Source: Candidatus Kuenenia hertensis
GTDB lineage: Bacteria > Planctomycetota > Brocadiia > Brocadiales > Brocadiaceae
Direction: 5' to 3'
DNA length: 64,000 nucleotides
Assembly: GCA_021646465.1 (NCBI GenBank)
Contig: SOET01000009.1
Location: 1 to 64,000, forward strand
This document shows positions 9,534-18,295 of this stretch, in pieces (position 1 is the first letter of the stretch; each line of letters begins with the position of its first letter). Below the pieces are notes generated by a model. The model was not told the DNA's origin and ran no database searches. It saw nothing but the letters and a program-made list of their open reading frames with translations. The position numbers and the translations under genes are program-made.

Positions 9534-11048
9534 ATGGATAATATCATTATTTTTGATACTACATTACGTGACGGAGAACAGTCACCGGGCGCCAGTCTCG
9601 ATATTGGGGAAAAGTTGCAGATAGCAAGGCAGTTGGCTTTATTAAATGTTGACGTTATCGAAGCAGGGTTTCCCATATCATCTCCCGGCGATTTTCAGGC
9701 AGTAAGTAAAATAGCAAGTGAAATCCGCGGCGTTTCCATTGCCGCTCTTGCCCGTGCAATGGAAAAAGACATAGACAGTGCGGCGAAGGCATTGGAAAAA
9801 GCAGAAAAACCGCGTATTCATCTTTTTCTCGCCACATCTGAAATCCACAGAAAATTCAAACTGCTCAAGGCAAAAGAAGAAATAATTCATTTGGCAACGA
9901 AGGCTGTTGCCTATGCCCGAAAATTTGTGGACGATATAGAGTTTTCTCCGGAAGATGCATCCCGTACAGAGTTAGACTTTCTTGCCCAGGTAGTTGAGTC
10001 TGTTATTGAAGCAGGCGCTACAACTGTTAATATACCCGATACTGTCGGTTACGCAGTACCGGAACACTATGCGTCAATAATTCGCGGTTTAAACGATAGG
10101 GTGAAAAATATTAACAAAGCAGTTATAAGTGTGCATTGTCATAATGATCTTGGCCTTGCGGTGGCTAATTCTCTGGCAGCGGTAAAAGCAGGGGCAAAAC
10201 AAGTGGAATGCACCGTGAATGGATTAGGGGAGCGGGCTGGTAACGCCGCATTGGAAGAGGTGGTAATGGCCATAAAAACACGTCAGGATTATTATAACTG
10301 TTCAATACGTATCAAAACAAAGGAATTAACGAATACAAGCAGACTCGTGAGCGTGCTGACAGGTCTGCGCGTACAGAGAAATAAAGCTATTGTTGGTGAG
10401 AATGCCTTTGCTCACCAGTCGGGAGTCCACCAGGATGGCGTGCTTAAGGAGAGAACTACCTATGAAATTATGCATCCCGAAGACGTAGGGCTTCAGAAAA
10501 CAAAGATTGTGCTCGGAAAATTATCGGGCAGGCATGCTTTCAGAGAACGTATAAAAGAATTAGGATATGAATTGACAGAAATTGAATTTGAAAAGGCTTT
10601 TGAGGAATTTAAACGGCTTGCTGACAAGAAAAAAGAGATATTTGATGAAGAAATTGAAGCGATTATTGATGCGGAAAAGATGGAAATTCCTCATGTCTTC
10701 CAGTTGGAGAGTTTGAGCATTAATTGCGGACCAAATGTTGTGCCAACAGCCGCTGTTCGGATCAAATTAAAAGATGGGAGCCTAGCAGACAATGCGACAA
10801 TAGGAGACGGCCCCATAGATGCGCTTTTTAAGGCTATTGATCTGACCACGGGAATTCCCGGTAAGTTGCTTGATTATCATATTCAAGCGATTACAAGTGG
10901 AAAGGACGCCATGGGTGAGGTTTACGTGAATATTGATATAAACGGGAAGAACGTGAAAGGCCGAGCGGTAAGTACAGATATAATAGAAGCAAGCGCAAAG
11001 GCATATTTAAATGCAATTAACAAAGTGGCGGCAAAGGTAAATCTATGA
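9534..11048 (+). CDS. leuA: 2-isopropylmalate synthase
   Basis: Condenses 2-ketoisovalerate with acetyl-CoA, the committed step of leucine synthesis. At 504 residues it is the standard bacterial LeuA type 1. The TIM barrel carries [15 protein letters not shown] near the N-terminus, the metal-binding [17 protein letters not shown] (about 201-217) and [15 protein letters not shown]. The flexible middle ([16 protein letters not shown]) and the C-terminal regulatory LeuA-dimer domain (about 375-500), which confers leucine feedback inhibition, are present. The stop overlaps the aroDE start (ATGA), so the two are translationally coupled, an unusual leucine-shikimate pairing. Confidence 0.95.
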   Translation: MDNIIIFDTTLRDGEQSPGASLDIGEKLQIARQLALLNVDVIEAGFPISSPGDFQAVSKIASEIRGVSIAALARAMEKDIDSAAKALEKAEKPRIHLFLATSEIHRKFKLLKAKEEIIHLATKAVAYARKFVDDIEFSPEDASRTELDFLAQVVESVIEAGATTVNIPDTVGYAVPEHYASIIRGLNDRVKNINKAVISVHCHNDLGLAVANSLAAVKAGAKQVECTVNGLGERAGNAALEEVVMAIKTRQDYYNCSIRIKTKELTNTSRLVSVLTGLRVQRNKAIVGENAFAHQSGVHQDGVLKERTTYEIMHPEDVGLQKTKIVLGKLSGRHAFRERIKELGYELTEIEFEKAFEEFKRLADKKKEIFDEEIEAIIDAEKMEIPHVFQLESLSINCGPNVVPTAAVRIKLKDGSLADNATIGDGPIDALFKAIDLTTGIPGKLLDYHIQAITSGKDAMGEVYVNIDINGKNVKGRAVSTDIIEASAKAYLNAINKVAAKVNL

Positions 11049-12532
11049 TCTGTGTCCCAATTGTTGCTGACAATATGAAAGACGCGCTTCGTGATATGGA
11101 AAGTGCATCAAAAGTTGCTGATGTTATTGAACTGCGTATTGATTACATTTCTGATGTAAATTTGCCGCAAATCATGGAAAAGCGTACAAAGCCGGTAATT
11201 GTTACAAACCGTCCAGTGCGTGAAAGGGGGAAATTCAGCGGTTCCGAAGAAGAAAGACTCCTTCTGTTGAAACAGGCGGTACAACTGCAAGCCGATTATG
11301 TCGATATCGAACATGACAGCATGCAGGGAGTGAAAACATCCATAGGTGGTCTCTTAACCTACAGCAAAACAAAGATAATTGTCTCGTATCATAATTTTAA
11401 GGAAACACCTGACAATCTTTTGGAAATATACAATACTTTGTTTCAGAGTGGTGGTGATATTGTAAAGATTGTTACCCATGCGAATTCCATAACGGATAAT
11501 ATAAAAATATACCAGCTTCTCCAGCAGTCAAAAACCCCCACGATTTCATTTTGCATGGGTGAGTATGGAATAATTAGCCGTATATTATATAAGATATTTG
11601 GGAGTTATTTAACGTTTGCATCACTTCAGAAAGGAAAAGAATCGGCCCCCGGACAAATCAATATAGAAGAACTTTTAAATCGTTATCATGTCAAAAGCCA
11701 AAATAAACATACCAAAGTATATGGTTTAATCGGCAATCCTGTCTCTCATAGTATTAGTCCTGTTATTCATAATACGCTTTTTAAAGAAATGGGAATGAAT
11801 TGTGTTTACGTCCCTTTTAAAGTCGATGAAATTGATACATTTATTTCTGAATTTAAAAAACTAAACATTTTGGGATACAGTGTTACTATTCCCCATAAAG
11901 AATCGATACTCCATTGCCTTGATGACGTTGATCCGATTGCCGGAAAGATCGGCGCAGTAAATACGGTAGTAAATAAAAACAACCGTTTAGTAGGGTATAA
12001 TACTGATCTGGAAGCAGCTATCACGACGCTTGCGGATGTGGTAAATGTGTCTGATCCCGGCTTAATAGGTTCTTATTTTAAAAATAAGAACGTTACCATC
12101 ATTGGCGCTGGGGGGGTTGCCCGTACGATTGCCTTCGGGTTAAAAAGGTATGACTCCAATATTACATTCGTTAATAGAAATACAGAACGAATGAAATCGC
12201 TTGCCAGGGAAGTTGGCTGCTCTTTTGCCAGTATGAACAACCTGCAAAATTTAGAAACGGACATATTAATTAATGCAACGCCAGTGGGTATGTATCCGTT
12301 AATAAACGAAACACCAATCGATGCAAATCTTCTGAATTCAAAAATGGTGGTATTTGACACAATTTACAACCCTGCCGAAACGAAATTAATAAAAGACGCA
12401 AAAGAAAAAGGGTGTAAAACGGTAGGGGGGCTGCCGATGTTTGTATATCAGGCTGCGGAGCAATTCAGACTATGGACAGACAAAACCCCTCCCATCGATG
12501 CAATAAAAACCATTGCATACGCCAATCTTTAA
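11045..12532 (+). CDS. aroDE: Fused 3-dehydroquinate dehydratase (type I) / shikimate dehydrogenase
   Basis: One 495-residue protein carries two consecutive shikimate enzymes. Residues 1-215 are a type I dehydroquinase barrel: ELRIDY, the Schiff-base lysine segment DIVKIVTHA and FCMGEYG. Residues about 225-495 are AroE: GLIGNPVSHSISP (shikimate site), GYSVTIPHKE with catalytic lysine, GAVNTVV and GYNTD, then the NADP fold GAGGVARTIAFGLKR and the C-terminal GGLPMFVYQAAEQF. It therefore converts dehydroquinate to shikimate without releasing dehydroshikimate to solution. Such fusions are known in plants and some bacteria. It overlaps leuA by 4 nt; aroK follows. Confidence 0.95.
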   Translation: MICVPIVADNMKDALRDMESASKVADVIELRIDYISDVNLPQIMEKRTKPVIVTNRPVRERGKFSGSEEERLLLLKQAVQLQADYVDIEHDSMQGVKTSIGGLLTYSKTKIIVSYHNFKETPDNLLEIYNTLFQSGGDIVKIVTHANSITDNIKIYQLLQQSKTPTISFCMGEYGIISRILYKIFGSYLTFASLQKGKESAPGQINIEELLNRYHVKSQNKHTKVYGLIGNPVSHSISPVIHNTLFKEMGMNCVYVPFKVDEIDTFISEFKKLNILGYSVTIPHKESILHCLDDVDPIAGKIGAVNTVVNKNNRLVGYNTDLEAAITTLADVVNVSDPGLIGSYFKNKNVTIIGAGGVARTIAFGLKRYDSNITFVNRNTERMKSLAREVGCSFASMNNLQNLETDILINATPVGMYPLINETPIDANLLNSKMVVFDTIYNPAETKLIKDAKEKGCKTVGGLPMFVYQAAEQFRLWTDKTPPIDAIKTIAYANL

Positions 12533-12629
12533 TAACCCTTCCTTTTACCTTAAATTAATTATGGAAAGTTGACTTTCTCATTTATTTTATGTATTTTTGT
12601 GAAAAATGTCATTAAATTTAGGAGAAGAA

Positions 12630-13172
12630 TTGAATATATTTTTAATTGGCTTTCGGGGTACCGGAAAAAGTTTTATAGGCAAAATACTTGCTCAACGATT
12701 AAATAGAAAATATATTGATGCTGATGAGTATTTGGAACAAAAAGAAGGAAAAACAATAAAAGACATATTTGCGGAAAGCGGAGAAGAAACATTTCGGGAA
12801 ATCGAATCGCGCGTTATTGCCGAATTATGTATGCAAAATAACCTGATAGTTGCTACGGGAGGAGGAGTTGTTCTTAACGCTGAAAATGTAGGCAGAATGA
12901 AAAAATGCGGAGTTGCCATTCTCCTGGAGGCGGACGCTGATACTTTATTCGAACGAATAAAAGGGGATGTTGGCACGAAAACAAAAAGACCGAGTCTCAC
13001 ACAGTATGATGGATATCAGGAAATTAAGTATCTTTTAGAAAAAAGAAAACCATCGTATGGCAAGGCAGCTGATTTCGTTGTAAATACTGCACAGATTTCA
13101 GCAGATGAAACGGTAAATAAAATAATGTCTTTTATTGAAAATTATGTAAAAGATACGAAAGATGAGTTATAA
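12630..13172 (+). CDS. aroK: Shikimate kinase
   Basis: Phosphorylates shikimate at O3. Walker A GFRGTGKS is near the N-terminus, the shikimate-binding DADEYLE and ATGGGVV motifs follow, and the lid region KTKRPSL is present. I prefer the TTG at 12630, which has AGGAGA five nt upstream and gives the usual kinase N-terminus (LNIFLIGFRGTGKS). The ATG at 12606 would add eight residues encoded by the ribosome site itself. The gene lies 97 nt after aroDE and completes three consecutive shikimate steps. Its 3' end overlaps a convergent gene by 6 nt. Confidence 0.92.
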   Translation: MNIFLIGFRGTGKSFIGKILAQRLNRKYIDADEYLEQKEGKTIKDIFAESGEETFREIESRVIAELCMQNNLIVATGGGVVLNAENVGRMKKCGVAILLEADADTLFERIKGDVGTKTKRPSLTQYDGYQEIKYLLEKRKPSYGKAADFVVNTAQISADETVNKIMSFIENYVKDTKDEL

Positions 13173-13469
13173 CCTGGCGCTATTTATTTCCTTAATTAAT
13201 ATTCGAATTAATTTTTCGTAGGATTTAAAGACACTTTCTCTTTTTTCTTTGTCAACGAGTTTTAACGGGTTCTTTTCGATTTCTGCCAGGAGAGTATTTA
13301 TCATACTTGAAATTGCCGAAGGAGAGGTTTTATCAGGCAAAGGAGATTTTGAGAGATTTAATTCCGGAGTTTTTTCTTTTACCACCCGGCTTTTTTTTGC
13401 GGAAGATTTTTCGCCCGAAGCGGATTTTTTAGATTGCCCACCTGGTGTTGATTTATTTTTTTCACCCAT
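13167..13469 (-). CDS. Small lysine/serine-rich hypothetical protein
   Basis: 100 residues. The first half is low complexity and basic (GEKNKSTPGGQSKKSASGEK), the second half helical and charged (about 54-100). A strong ribosome site (GGGGGAGAG) precedes the ATG by 6 nt, which supports real translation. There is no recognisable domain. The basic disordered N-terminus resembles that of the small proteins at 38084 and 38678, which suggests nucleic-acid or protein contact, but this is only a compositional hint. Confidence 0.6.
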   Translation of the reverse strand: MGEKNKSTPGGQSKKSASGEKSSAKKSRVVKEKTPELNLSKSPLPDKTSPSAISSMINTLLAEIEKNPLKLVDKEKRESVFKSYEKLIRILIKEINSARL

Positions 13470-13624
13470 ATTTATCTCTCCCCCTGAAAATTTTTAGCCA
13501 GTTCTTCAAATAAATATTATTCTATCATGACATTGTTTTTAATTTATTTTTACTGAAATAACTTTTTGTAATTAATAAAACCTTCCATAAGTGTACATGT
13601 ATACAGATATTAATCGCCAAAATC

Positions 13625-13975
13625 AACATATTTTTCCCTTGATTTCACTCATGTATTCTGTTTATTGTTAAATTTACTTAGGAGGTAAAGAAAATGCTAA
13701 AAGCTATAAAAGGTGATATGAATCCGGATGGCAAGATTGATCTGGACGAATTTGAATTGCCGTGTCATCCTGTGCAGGTAGTGGTAACAATACTGGAGGA
13801 AAACACATCGGATGACGCAAGACGTACAGATATTGGAGACTATATCACAAAATTAGAGGATTATGAAGACCAACTGTCTATGGGTCTAATACAATGGAAA
13901 TGAAACGGGGTGAAATTTGGTTGGCGAATTTGTCTCCTGTGAAACATATTTTTCCCTTGGTTTCACCGATGTATT
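13625..13975 (+). repeat. 33-bp direct repeat flanking the broken toxin-antitoxin locus
   Basis: AACATATTTTTCCCTTGATT... at 13625-13657 recurs at 13943-13975 with three mismatches. The first copy lies just upstream of the antitoxin-like gene, the second replaces the body of the mazF-like gene after codon 14. Recombination or slippage between such copies would explain the toxin's loss. Confidence 0.75.
13694..13903 (+). CDS. Antitoxin-like small protein
   Basis: 69 residues behind a consensus AGGAGG site. It opens MLKAIKGDMNPDGKIDLDEF and continues with a beta segment QVVVTILEE, a pattern seen in short antitoxins of MazF- or VapC-type pairs, and ends in an acidic helical tail. Its stop overlaps (ATGA) the start of a truncated mazF-like frame, the classic antitoxin-toxin coupling. 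With the toxin destroyed it is either an orphan immunity gene or a relic; the reading frame itself is intact. Confidence 0.6.
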   Translation: MLKAIKGDMNPDGKIDLDEFELPCHPVQVVVTILEENTSDDARRTDIGDYITKLEDYEDQLSMGLIQWK

Positions 13976-13977
13976 AA
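13900..13977 (+). pseudogene. Truncated MazF/PemK-type toxin fragment
   Basis: The frame starts ATG at 13900 inside the antitoxin stop and reads MKRGEIWLANLSPV, the unmistakable N-terminus of MazF-type endoribonucleases (usual form MKRGEIWLxNxDP). After residue 14 the frame enters the second copy of a 33-bp direct repeat and stops at codon 26. The family normally has about 110 residues, so all catalytic parts after the first strand are gone. No remainder is found before dgkA. Confidence 0.7.
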
Positions 13978-14077
13978 ATACAATTAGGGAATATATTATA
14001 TACATTAAGGAAAATCGATGTTATAGGTATCAATTAATTAATTCTTAATAGTTTGCATTGCACTTAACTGAAAAAAT

Positions 14078-14431
14078 ATGAAGCGTTTATGGATGGCATT
14101 GGCGTATTCACTTTGCGGATTAAAAGATACCTTCAACGCTGAACGCGCTTTTCGACAGGAGGTAATTGCTACGTGTATATTGCTGCCTCTTGCGCTATAC
14201 ATACCGGTTCCACTCTATTTAAAACTTCTGTTAATCGTTTGTAATATTATCGTACTCATTGTTGAACTCTTGAATTCCTCCCTGGAATTAATAGCCGATA
14301 TTGTTTCTCCCGAATTTAACGTCAAAGTGAAACGTGCGAAAGATTGTGGGAGCGCGGCCGTTTTTTTGAGTCTGGCAAGTTGGTTTATTGTATGGATGGT
14401 AGCTTTTTCCAAATTGTTATATCCTATATAA
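14078..14431 (+). CDS. dgkA: Diacylglycerol kinase (prokaryotic DgkA type)
   Basis: Small inner-membrane kinase that phosphorylates diacylglycerol to phosphatidic acid. 117 residues with three transmembrane helices. The family signature is clear: an N-terminal amphipathic stretch with GLKDTFNAERAFRQE, then ELLNSSLELIAD and RAKDCGSAAVFLS. The gene is followed at 130 nt, on the same strand, by a phosphoglycerol-transferase-like sulfatase-fold protein. Enzymes of that class release diacylglycerol, so DgkA may recycle its product. Confidence 0.93.
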   Translation: MKRLWMALAYSLCGLKDTFNAERAFRQEVIATCILLPLALYIPVPLYLKLLLIVCNIIVLIVELLNSSLELIADIVSPEFNVKVKRAKDCGSAAVFLSLASWFIVWMVAFSKLLYPI

Positions 14432-14561
14432 TTATAAACAGATAGGTATGATTATGAATGCATAGGAAAGGGGAAACGATAAGTATAAATGTCAACATTT
14501 TTTCCCATTTTGTCATTGCCACAGTTTATGATAAACCTTATTCCATTTCGTTGATTTAGTT

Positions 14562-16718
14562 ATGAAAAGGCATTATTTCAATAAAGCATTTATTACCCCA
14601 ATAATATTTTTGTGGATATTTATGAGTGTACCAAGGATTTGGTATTTTTACAGGGGTGGGTTGCCTGCGGATACTACGATAATTACCGGAGGAGTTTATC
14701 CGTTTATTCTGGGTTTTGTACGGGACGGCGCTTTCGCCAGTTCTTTGCTTATTCCCATACAGCTTTTATATCTGCTTAAAATCGCAGAGATAATGCCGGA
14801 TAATATAATAAAATCTTTAGGGGTATCATTAAAAATATTTTTCTCTTTACTCCTTGCAATCATGATGGCCGATGTAGAGTTCTTCAGATATTTTGGCTTT
14901 CATTGCAACATTACACATCTTAATTTCCTCAACTATACCGGCCATATTTCAAGTTCTTTTTTTGAGTTTTCTCATCCTTTGTCCATGGTTTTTGAACTTC
15001 TTATTTTTCCCGGATTATTTCTTTTTGTTAATTTGATTATTTCTATACAAAAATTTGAAAAAGTATTTTTGTCACGCTACTCTTTCTGCATTTCATTATT
15101 TATTTTGACTGTCGGAATAGTTGTTCAATATGTTCCATTAAAAACAGCACTTATTACGAACTTGACTGAAAATTATAATATCGCTTTTGTCAAACATCTG
15201 GTTTTTGGAGATGAAATAAAAAGCAGTTATTCCCGATCTATTGAAAAAATATTGGATACTCTCCCGCTTGACGATGAACGCAAAAACAATCAACAATGGA
15301 TGTATCCTGACCCTGAGTATCCGTTATTAAAAGCTACAACACATCATTTGGGTAAACTAGGCAAACTGCCCGATGCTGTCTGCAATGAGGATAAAGATGA
15401 TGATGGTTATGCTTTGAAGGACGATTGTAATGATCTTGATGAAAATATTTATCCCGGTGCGTATGACATTCCGAGAAATGGAATTGATGAAGATTGTTCC
15501 GGATGTGATGCGGAACCGCCAAACGTTATATTGGTTCATTGGGAAGGCGTGCGCGCGGTTAATGTGGATTGCATCGGCTATTCTGTACCGTCAACCCCAA
15601 GATTTTGTGATATTTGTGAAGAAAATGGCGTACTCTTTACGAATGCTTATTGTAATGGTACTCAAACAAGATGGTCTCTCATTTCCGTGTATTGTTCAAT
15701 ACTTCCTCGTCTTTCGACTGAATGGATATTTCAATATAACCTTGATTTGAATTTGTTATCTTTTCCAGAAATCTTGAGGAGGCGGGGATATGAAACGATC
15801 TATGTTCATGGTGGTAATATTGGATTCTCAAACAAATTGAGCCGGTTTGCCGGATGGTTTGAAACAAGGTACGACCGTACAAATGCGCCGATAAAAGATA
15901 TGGAAATGTTTAACTGGGGATTAAAAGACAGAGATTTATTTGAATTTGCATACAGTGTTATGGAGAATCGTAATGATCCAAGGCCATTTTATATGACGAT
16001 TGCAACGCTTTCCATGCATCATCCATTTAAATTGCCGGAAAAGGAATTTGAAATGAATGAGCATGGTGATGTGAAGAATCAATTATCAAATATTGCAAAT
16101 TATTCTGACGATGCGTTGGGTGTTTTTTTAGAAAAGGTATTATCAAATGATAAGTTAGAAAATACCATTATCATTGTCGCAAGCGATCATGGTATAAATT
16201 GGTTTTATCCTCATCCGGAAAGAGAACAGAATATGTTGTGGGAAGATCTCGTGTGGATACCAATTGCCCTTATTGGGAAAAATTGGAATATTGAACCTGG
16301 ACAAAAAATTGATGAAATCAGACAATTGGCAGATATCGGGCCAACAATTCTTGACAGATTAGGCATAGAAGTTCCAAATTCATTTATTGGACATTCTCTT
16401 CTGAGGCGTTTTGATAATCGCGACTCAAGGGCGTTTTTCGCAACGGCGAATGGCGGAGTATCGGCGGGAATTCGGTTTAGAAATCATAAATATTTTACCC
16501 ACTTCGATACAAAAAAAGAATATTTATACGATATAGAAAATGACCGTGAAGAAAAATTTAATTTATCTGAAGATCCTGATTACAAAGAACAAAGGGAATT
16601 ATACAACAGCATGGTATCAGATGTTTACTCGCAAAGTACAGAGCTTATCAAAGAAAACAGGATCTGGAATTGGGAGTATTGGATAGAATACGAAAACAAC
16701 GACAGGAACAACAATTAA
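14562..16718 (+). CDS. Membrane sulfatase-fold transferase (LtaS/MdoB-like) with MopE-type metal-binding segment
   Basis: 718 residues. Five or so transmembrane helices occupy about 1-205. A periplasmic linker then carries a cysteine/aspartate-rich segment (about 274-315: [34 protein letters not shown]), the MopE-type putative metal-binding motif. From about 319 the alkaline-phosphatase/sulfatase fold begins ([12 protein letters not shown]) with the likely nucleophile threonine in NGTQTRWS (about T369) and the metal site ASDHGINW. This pattern resembles LtaS/MdoB phosphoglycerol transferases more than arylsulfatases, which need CxPSR. The substrate is unknown. dgkA directly upstream fits a lipid-headgroup transferase. 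Confidence 0.8.
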   Translation: MKRHYFNKAFITPIIFLWIFMSVPRIWYFYRGGLPADTTIITGGVYPFILGFVRDGAFASSLLIPIQLLYLLKIAEIMPDNIIKSLGVSLKIFFSLLLAIMMADVEFFRYFGFHCNITHLNFLNYTGHISSSFFEFSHPLSMVFELLIFPGLFLFVNLIISIQKFEKVFLSRYSFCISLFILTVGIVVQYVPLKTALITNLTENYNIAFVKHLVFGDEIKSSYSRSIEKILDTLPLDDERKNNQQWMYPDPEYPLLKATTHHLGKLGKLPDAVCNEDKDDDGYALKDDCNDLDENIYPGAYDIPRNGIDEDCSGCDAEPPNVILVHWEGVRAVNVDCIGYSVPSTPRFCDICEENGVLFTNAYCNGTQTRWSLISVYCSILPRLSTEWIFQYNLDLNLLSFPEILRRRGYETIYVHGGNIGFSNKLSRFAGWFETRYDRTNAPIKDMEMFNWGLKDRDLFEFAYSVMENRNDPRPFYMTIATLSMHHPFKLPEKEFEMNEHGDVKNQLSNIANYSDDALGVFLEKVLSNDKLENTIIIVASDHGINWFYPHPEREQNMLWEDLVWIPIALIGKNWNIEPGQKIDEIRQLADIGPTILDRLGIEVPNSFIGHSLLRRFDNRDSRAFFATANGGVSAGIRFRNHKYFTHFDTKKEYLYDIENDREEKFNLSEDPDYKEQRELYNSMVSDVYSQSTELIKENRIWNWEYWIEYENNDRNNN

Positions 16719-16784
16719 TAACAATGTACCACAAATCTGTTTTCTTTGTATATGATTGTAATGTTACTCTGTGTGATCTACGAA

Positions 16785-17525
16785 TCAGATACCCGAACCA
16801 TCTGAAAAATTGATATTGCAGTATTTTGGACCTGTATCGGATGATTCATTCAGATGCCTCCAGCGGCCGGCTCTGGGATCTTCTCCTGGTTGTACAGGGG
16901 TCGTGCAACATTCACAACCAATACTGGGGTAATTTCTATTATGCAATGGGTGAATGGGCACATCATTTTCGAGTAAGTAGGATTCTATTTGTTCATCAGA
17001 CCAGTCAAAGATCGGATGGAGGGTATACCCATCTATTCTGGGGTCCCGCAATAAAGGTTCTAATTTTGCGCGTTTTCCCCCTTCAGTTTGCCGTAAACCA
17101 ACCATTGCCAGCTTTAAGCCATTGTTTTCCATATGACTGAGATAGGGGACTTCTTTTCTTAAACGACAACATTCTTTTTGGCCGTCAATGTATTGATACA
17201 ATTTCTTGCCGTATTGGTTTTCTTGCTGTTCTATGGTAAGACCTGGATACAATGTGACTATGTTTAATTTGTATCGTAAAATGAATTCATCACGGAGTTG
17301 CAGGGTTTCCATGAAATGGTATCCCGTATCGACAAAAAGGATACTATTTTCGAGTCCCATGGTGTAAAAGTAATGCATTAAAACCGATGCAGTCTTTTGC
17401 ATACTGCTTAATAAAATTGCATCTCGTCCAAAATTGTCAACTGCCCATTGTATTCTCTCCCTGGCAGAAAAATTCCTCAGTTTTTTATTAATTGAGGTAA
17501 TATCTGGCTGTATTGTTTGTTCCAT
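16785..17525 (-). CDS. cysH: APS/PAPS reductase
   Basis: Reduces adenylyl sulfate (or its 3'-phospho form) to sulfite in assimilatory sulfur metabolism. 246 residues. The PP-loop fold has LLSSMQKTASVLMHYF and FVDTGYHFMET; a conserved VGLRQTEGGKR and the C-terminal catalytic cysteine (GPKYC, about C236) are present. A CC pair at 119-120 and C204/C206/C207 provide the CC...CxxC ligands of a [4Fe-4S] cluster, as in APS-preferring bacterial enzymes. It stands alone here, with no cysDN or sulfite reductase nearby, convergent with the sulfatase-fold gene. Confidence 0.9.
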   Translation of the reverse strand: MEQTIQPDITSINKKLRNFSARERIQWAVDNFGRDAILLSSMQKTASVLMHYFYTMGLENSILFVDTGYHFMETLQLRDEFILRYKLNIVTLYPGLTIEQQENQYGKKLYQYIDGQKECCRLRKEVPYLSHMENNGLKLAMVGLRQTEGGKRAKLEPLLRDPRIDGYTLHPIFDWSDEQIESYLLENDVPIHPLHNRNYPSIGCECCTTPVQPGEDPRAGRWRHLNESSDTGPKYCNINFSDGSGI

Positions 17526-17593
17526 TCGTTTTGCATGACTCCTAGTATAGTTCTTACAAAAGTTGTTTACTGTGTTAAGGAATTACAAAGTTA

Positions 17594-17672
17594 AGATTCT
17601 TCGGTCGTTCCTTCCTCAGAATGACAAGTTAAAAATGTCATTCTGAGTGGAGCAAAGCGGAATGAAGAATCT
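17594..17672. repeat. Inverted repeat, family D (AGATTCTTCGGTCG type)
   Basis: AGATTCTTCGGTCGTTCCTT... at 17594-17626 is mirrored by TGTCATTCTGAG...GAATGAAGAATCT at 17636-17672. A half copy is at 60692-60725 and a related palindrome at 38440-38511. The rest of the 350-base gap between cysH and acpS (17526-17875) shows no gene; it is AT-rich and should hold the acpS promoter. Confidence 0.75.
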
Positions 17673-17875
17673 AATTAAAAAGTATAGCGTATTTTGCTGA
17701 AAAAAGAACAATTTCTGTTTCAGTTTATTCTCGATTGAGCAATGAGTCAAGCAATAAGTAAGGTGTTTTTCAAATTGTCATTGACTTTGCATTTGTTAAC
17801 TTGTAAAATGCAAAATCTATATTAGATACTTACATTATAAGTAGTTACGATTGTTTTGCCTGATGTGAATACACT

Positions 17876-18268
17876 ATGTTTATAGGCATTGATATAATAG
17901 AAATAAACCGAATAAAGAAACTGTGTGTTTCCAACGAAAGGTTCTTAAATAAAATTTATACAAAAAAAGAACTGGAATATTGTTTGTCTAAAAAAAACAG
18001 ACATCAACATTTAGCTGCTCGTTTTGCAACAAAAGAAGCTATGTTTAAGGCATTGGGCACCGGATGGACGGGTAAAATCAGATGGACAGATGTTGAGCTA
18101 TTGAATGATGAAAAAGGGAAACCGTACTTAAATTTTTACGGAAATGTGAAAGAATTGGTTGAAGAAAAGAATATTAATGCTGCTGAGGTTTCAGTATCTC
18201 ACTGTAATGACTATGCCATTGCCCAGGTGTTATTGGTGGCAGGAGCGAAATCAGTAGCAGCTTTATAA
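17876..18268 (+). CDS. acpS: Holo-[acyl-carrier-protein] synthase
   Basis: Transfers 4'-phosphopantetheine from CoA to apo-ACP. 130 residues, standard length. The two family motifs are present: IGIDIIEINRI with the metal-binding aspartate near the N-terminus, and RFATKEAMFKALG (about 50-62). The C-terminal VSVSHCNDYAIAQV strand-turn is also typical. It lies 27 nt upstream of a radical SAM gene and leads a same-strand run with two ketosynthases, so it may serve a dedicated fatty-acid or polyketide line. No carrier protein is encoded beside it. Confidence 0.93.
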   Translation: MFIGIDIIEINRIKKLCVSNERFLNKIYTKKELEYCLSKKNRHQHLAARFATKEAMFKALGTGWTGKIRWTDVELLNDEKGKPYLNFYGNVKELVEEKNINAAEVSVSHCNDYAIAQVLLVAGAKSVAAL

Positions 18269-18295
18269 TTGTAAACGATTTAAAAGGGTAACTAC

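Noticed and set aside
14488-14553. 21-codon frame between dgkA and the transferase
   Set aside because: No similarity, poor spacing to a purine run, and likely chance in AT-rich DNA.
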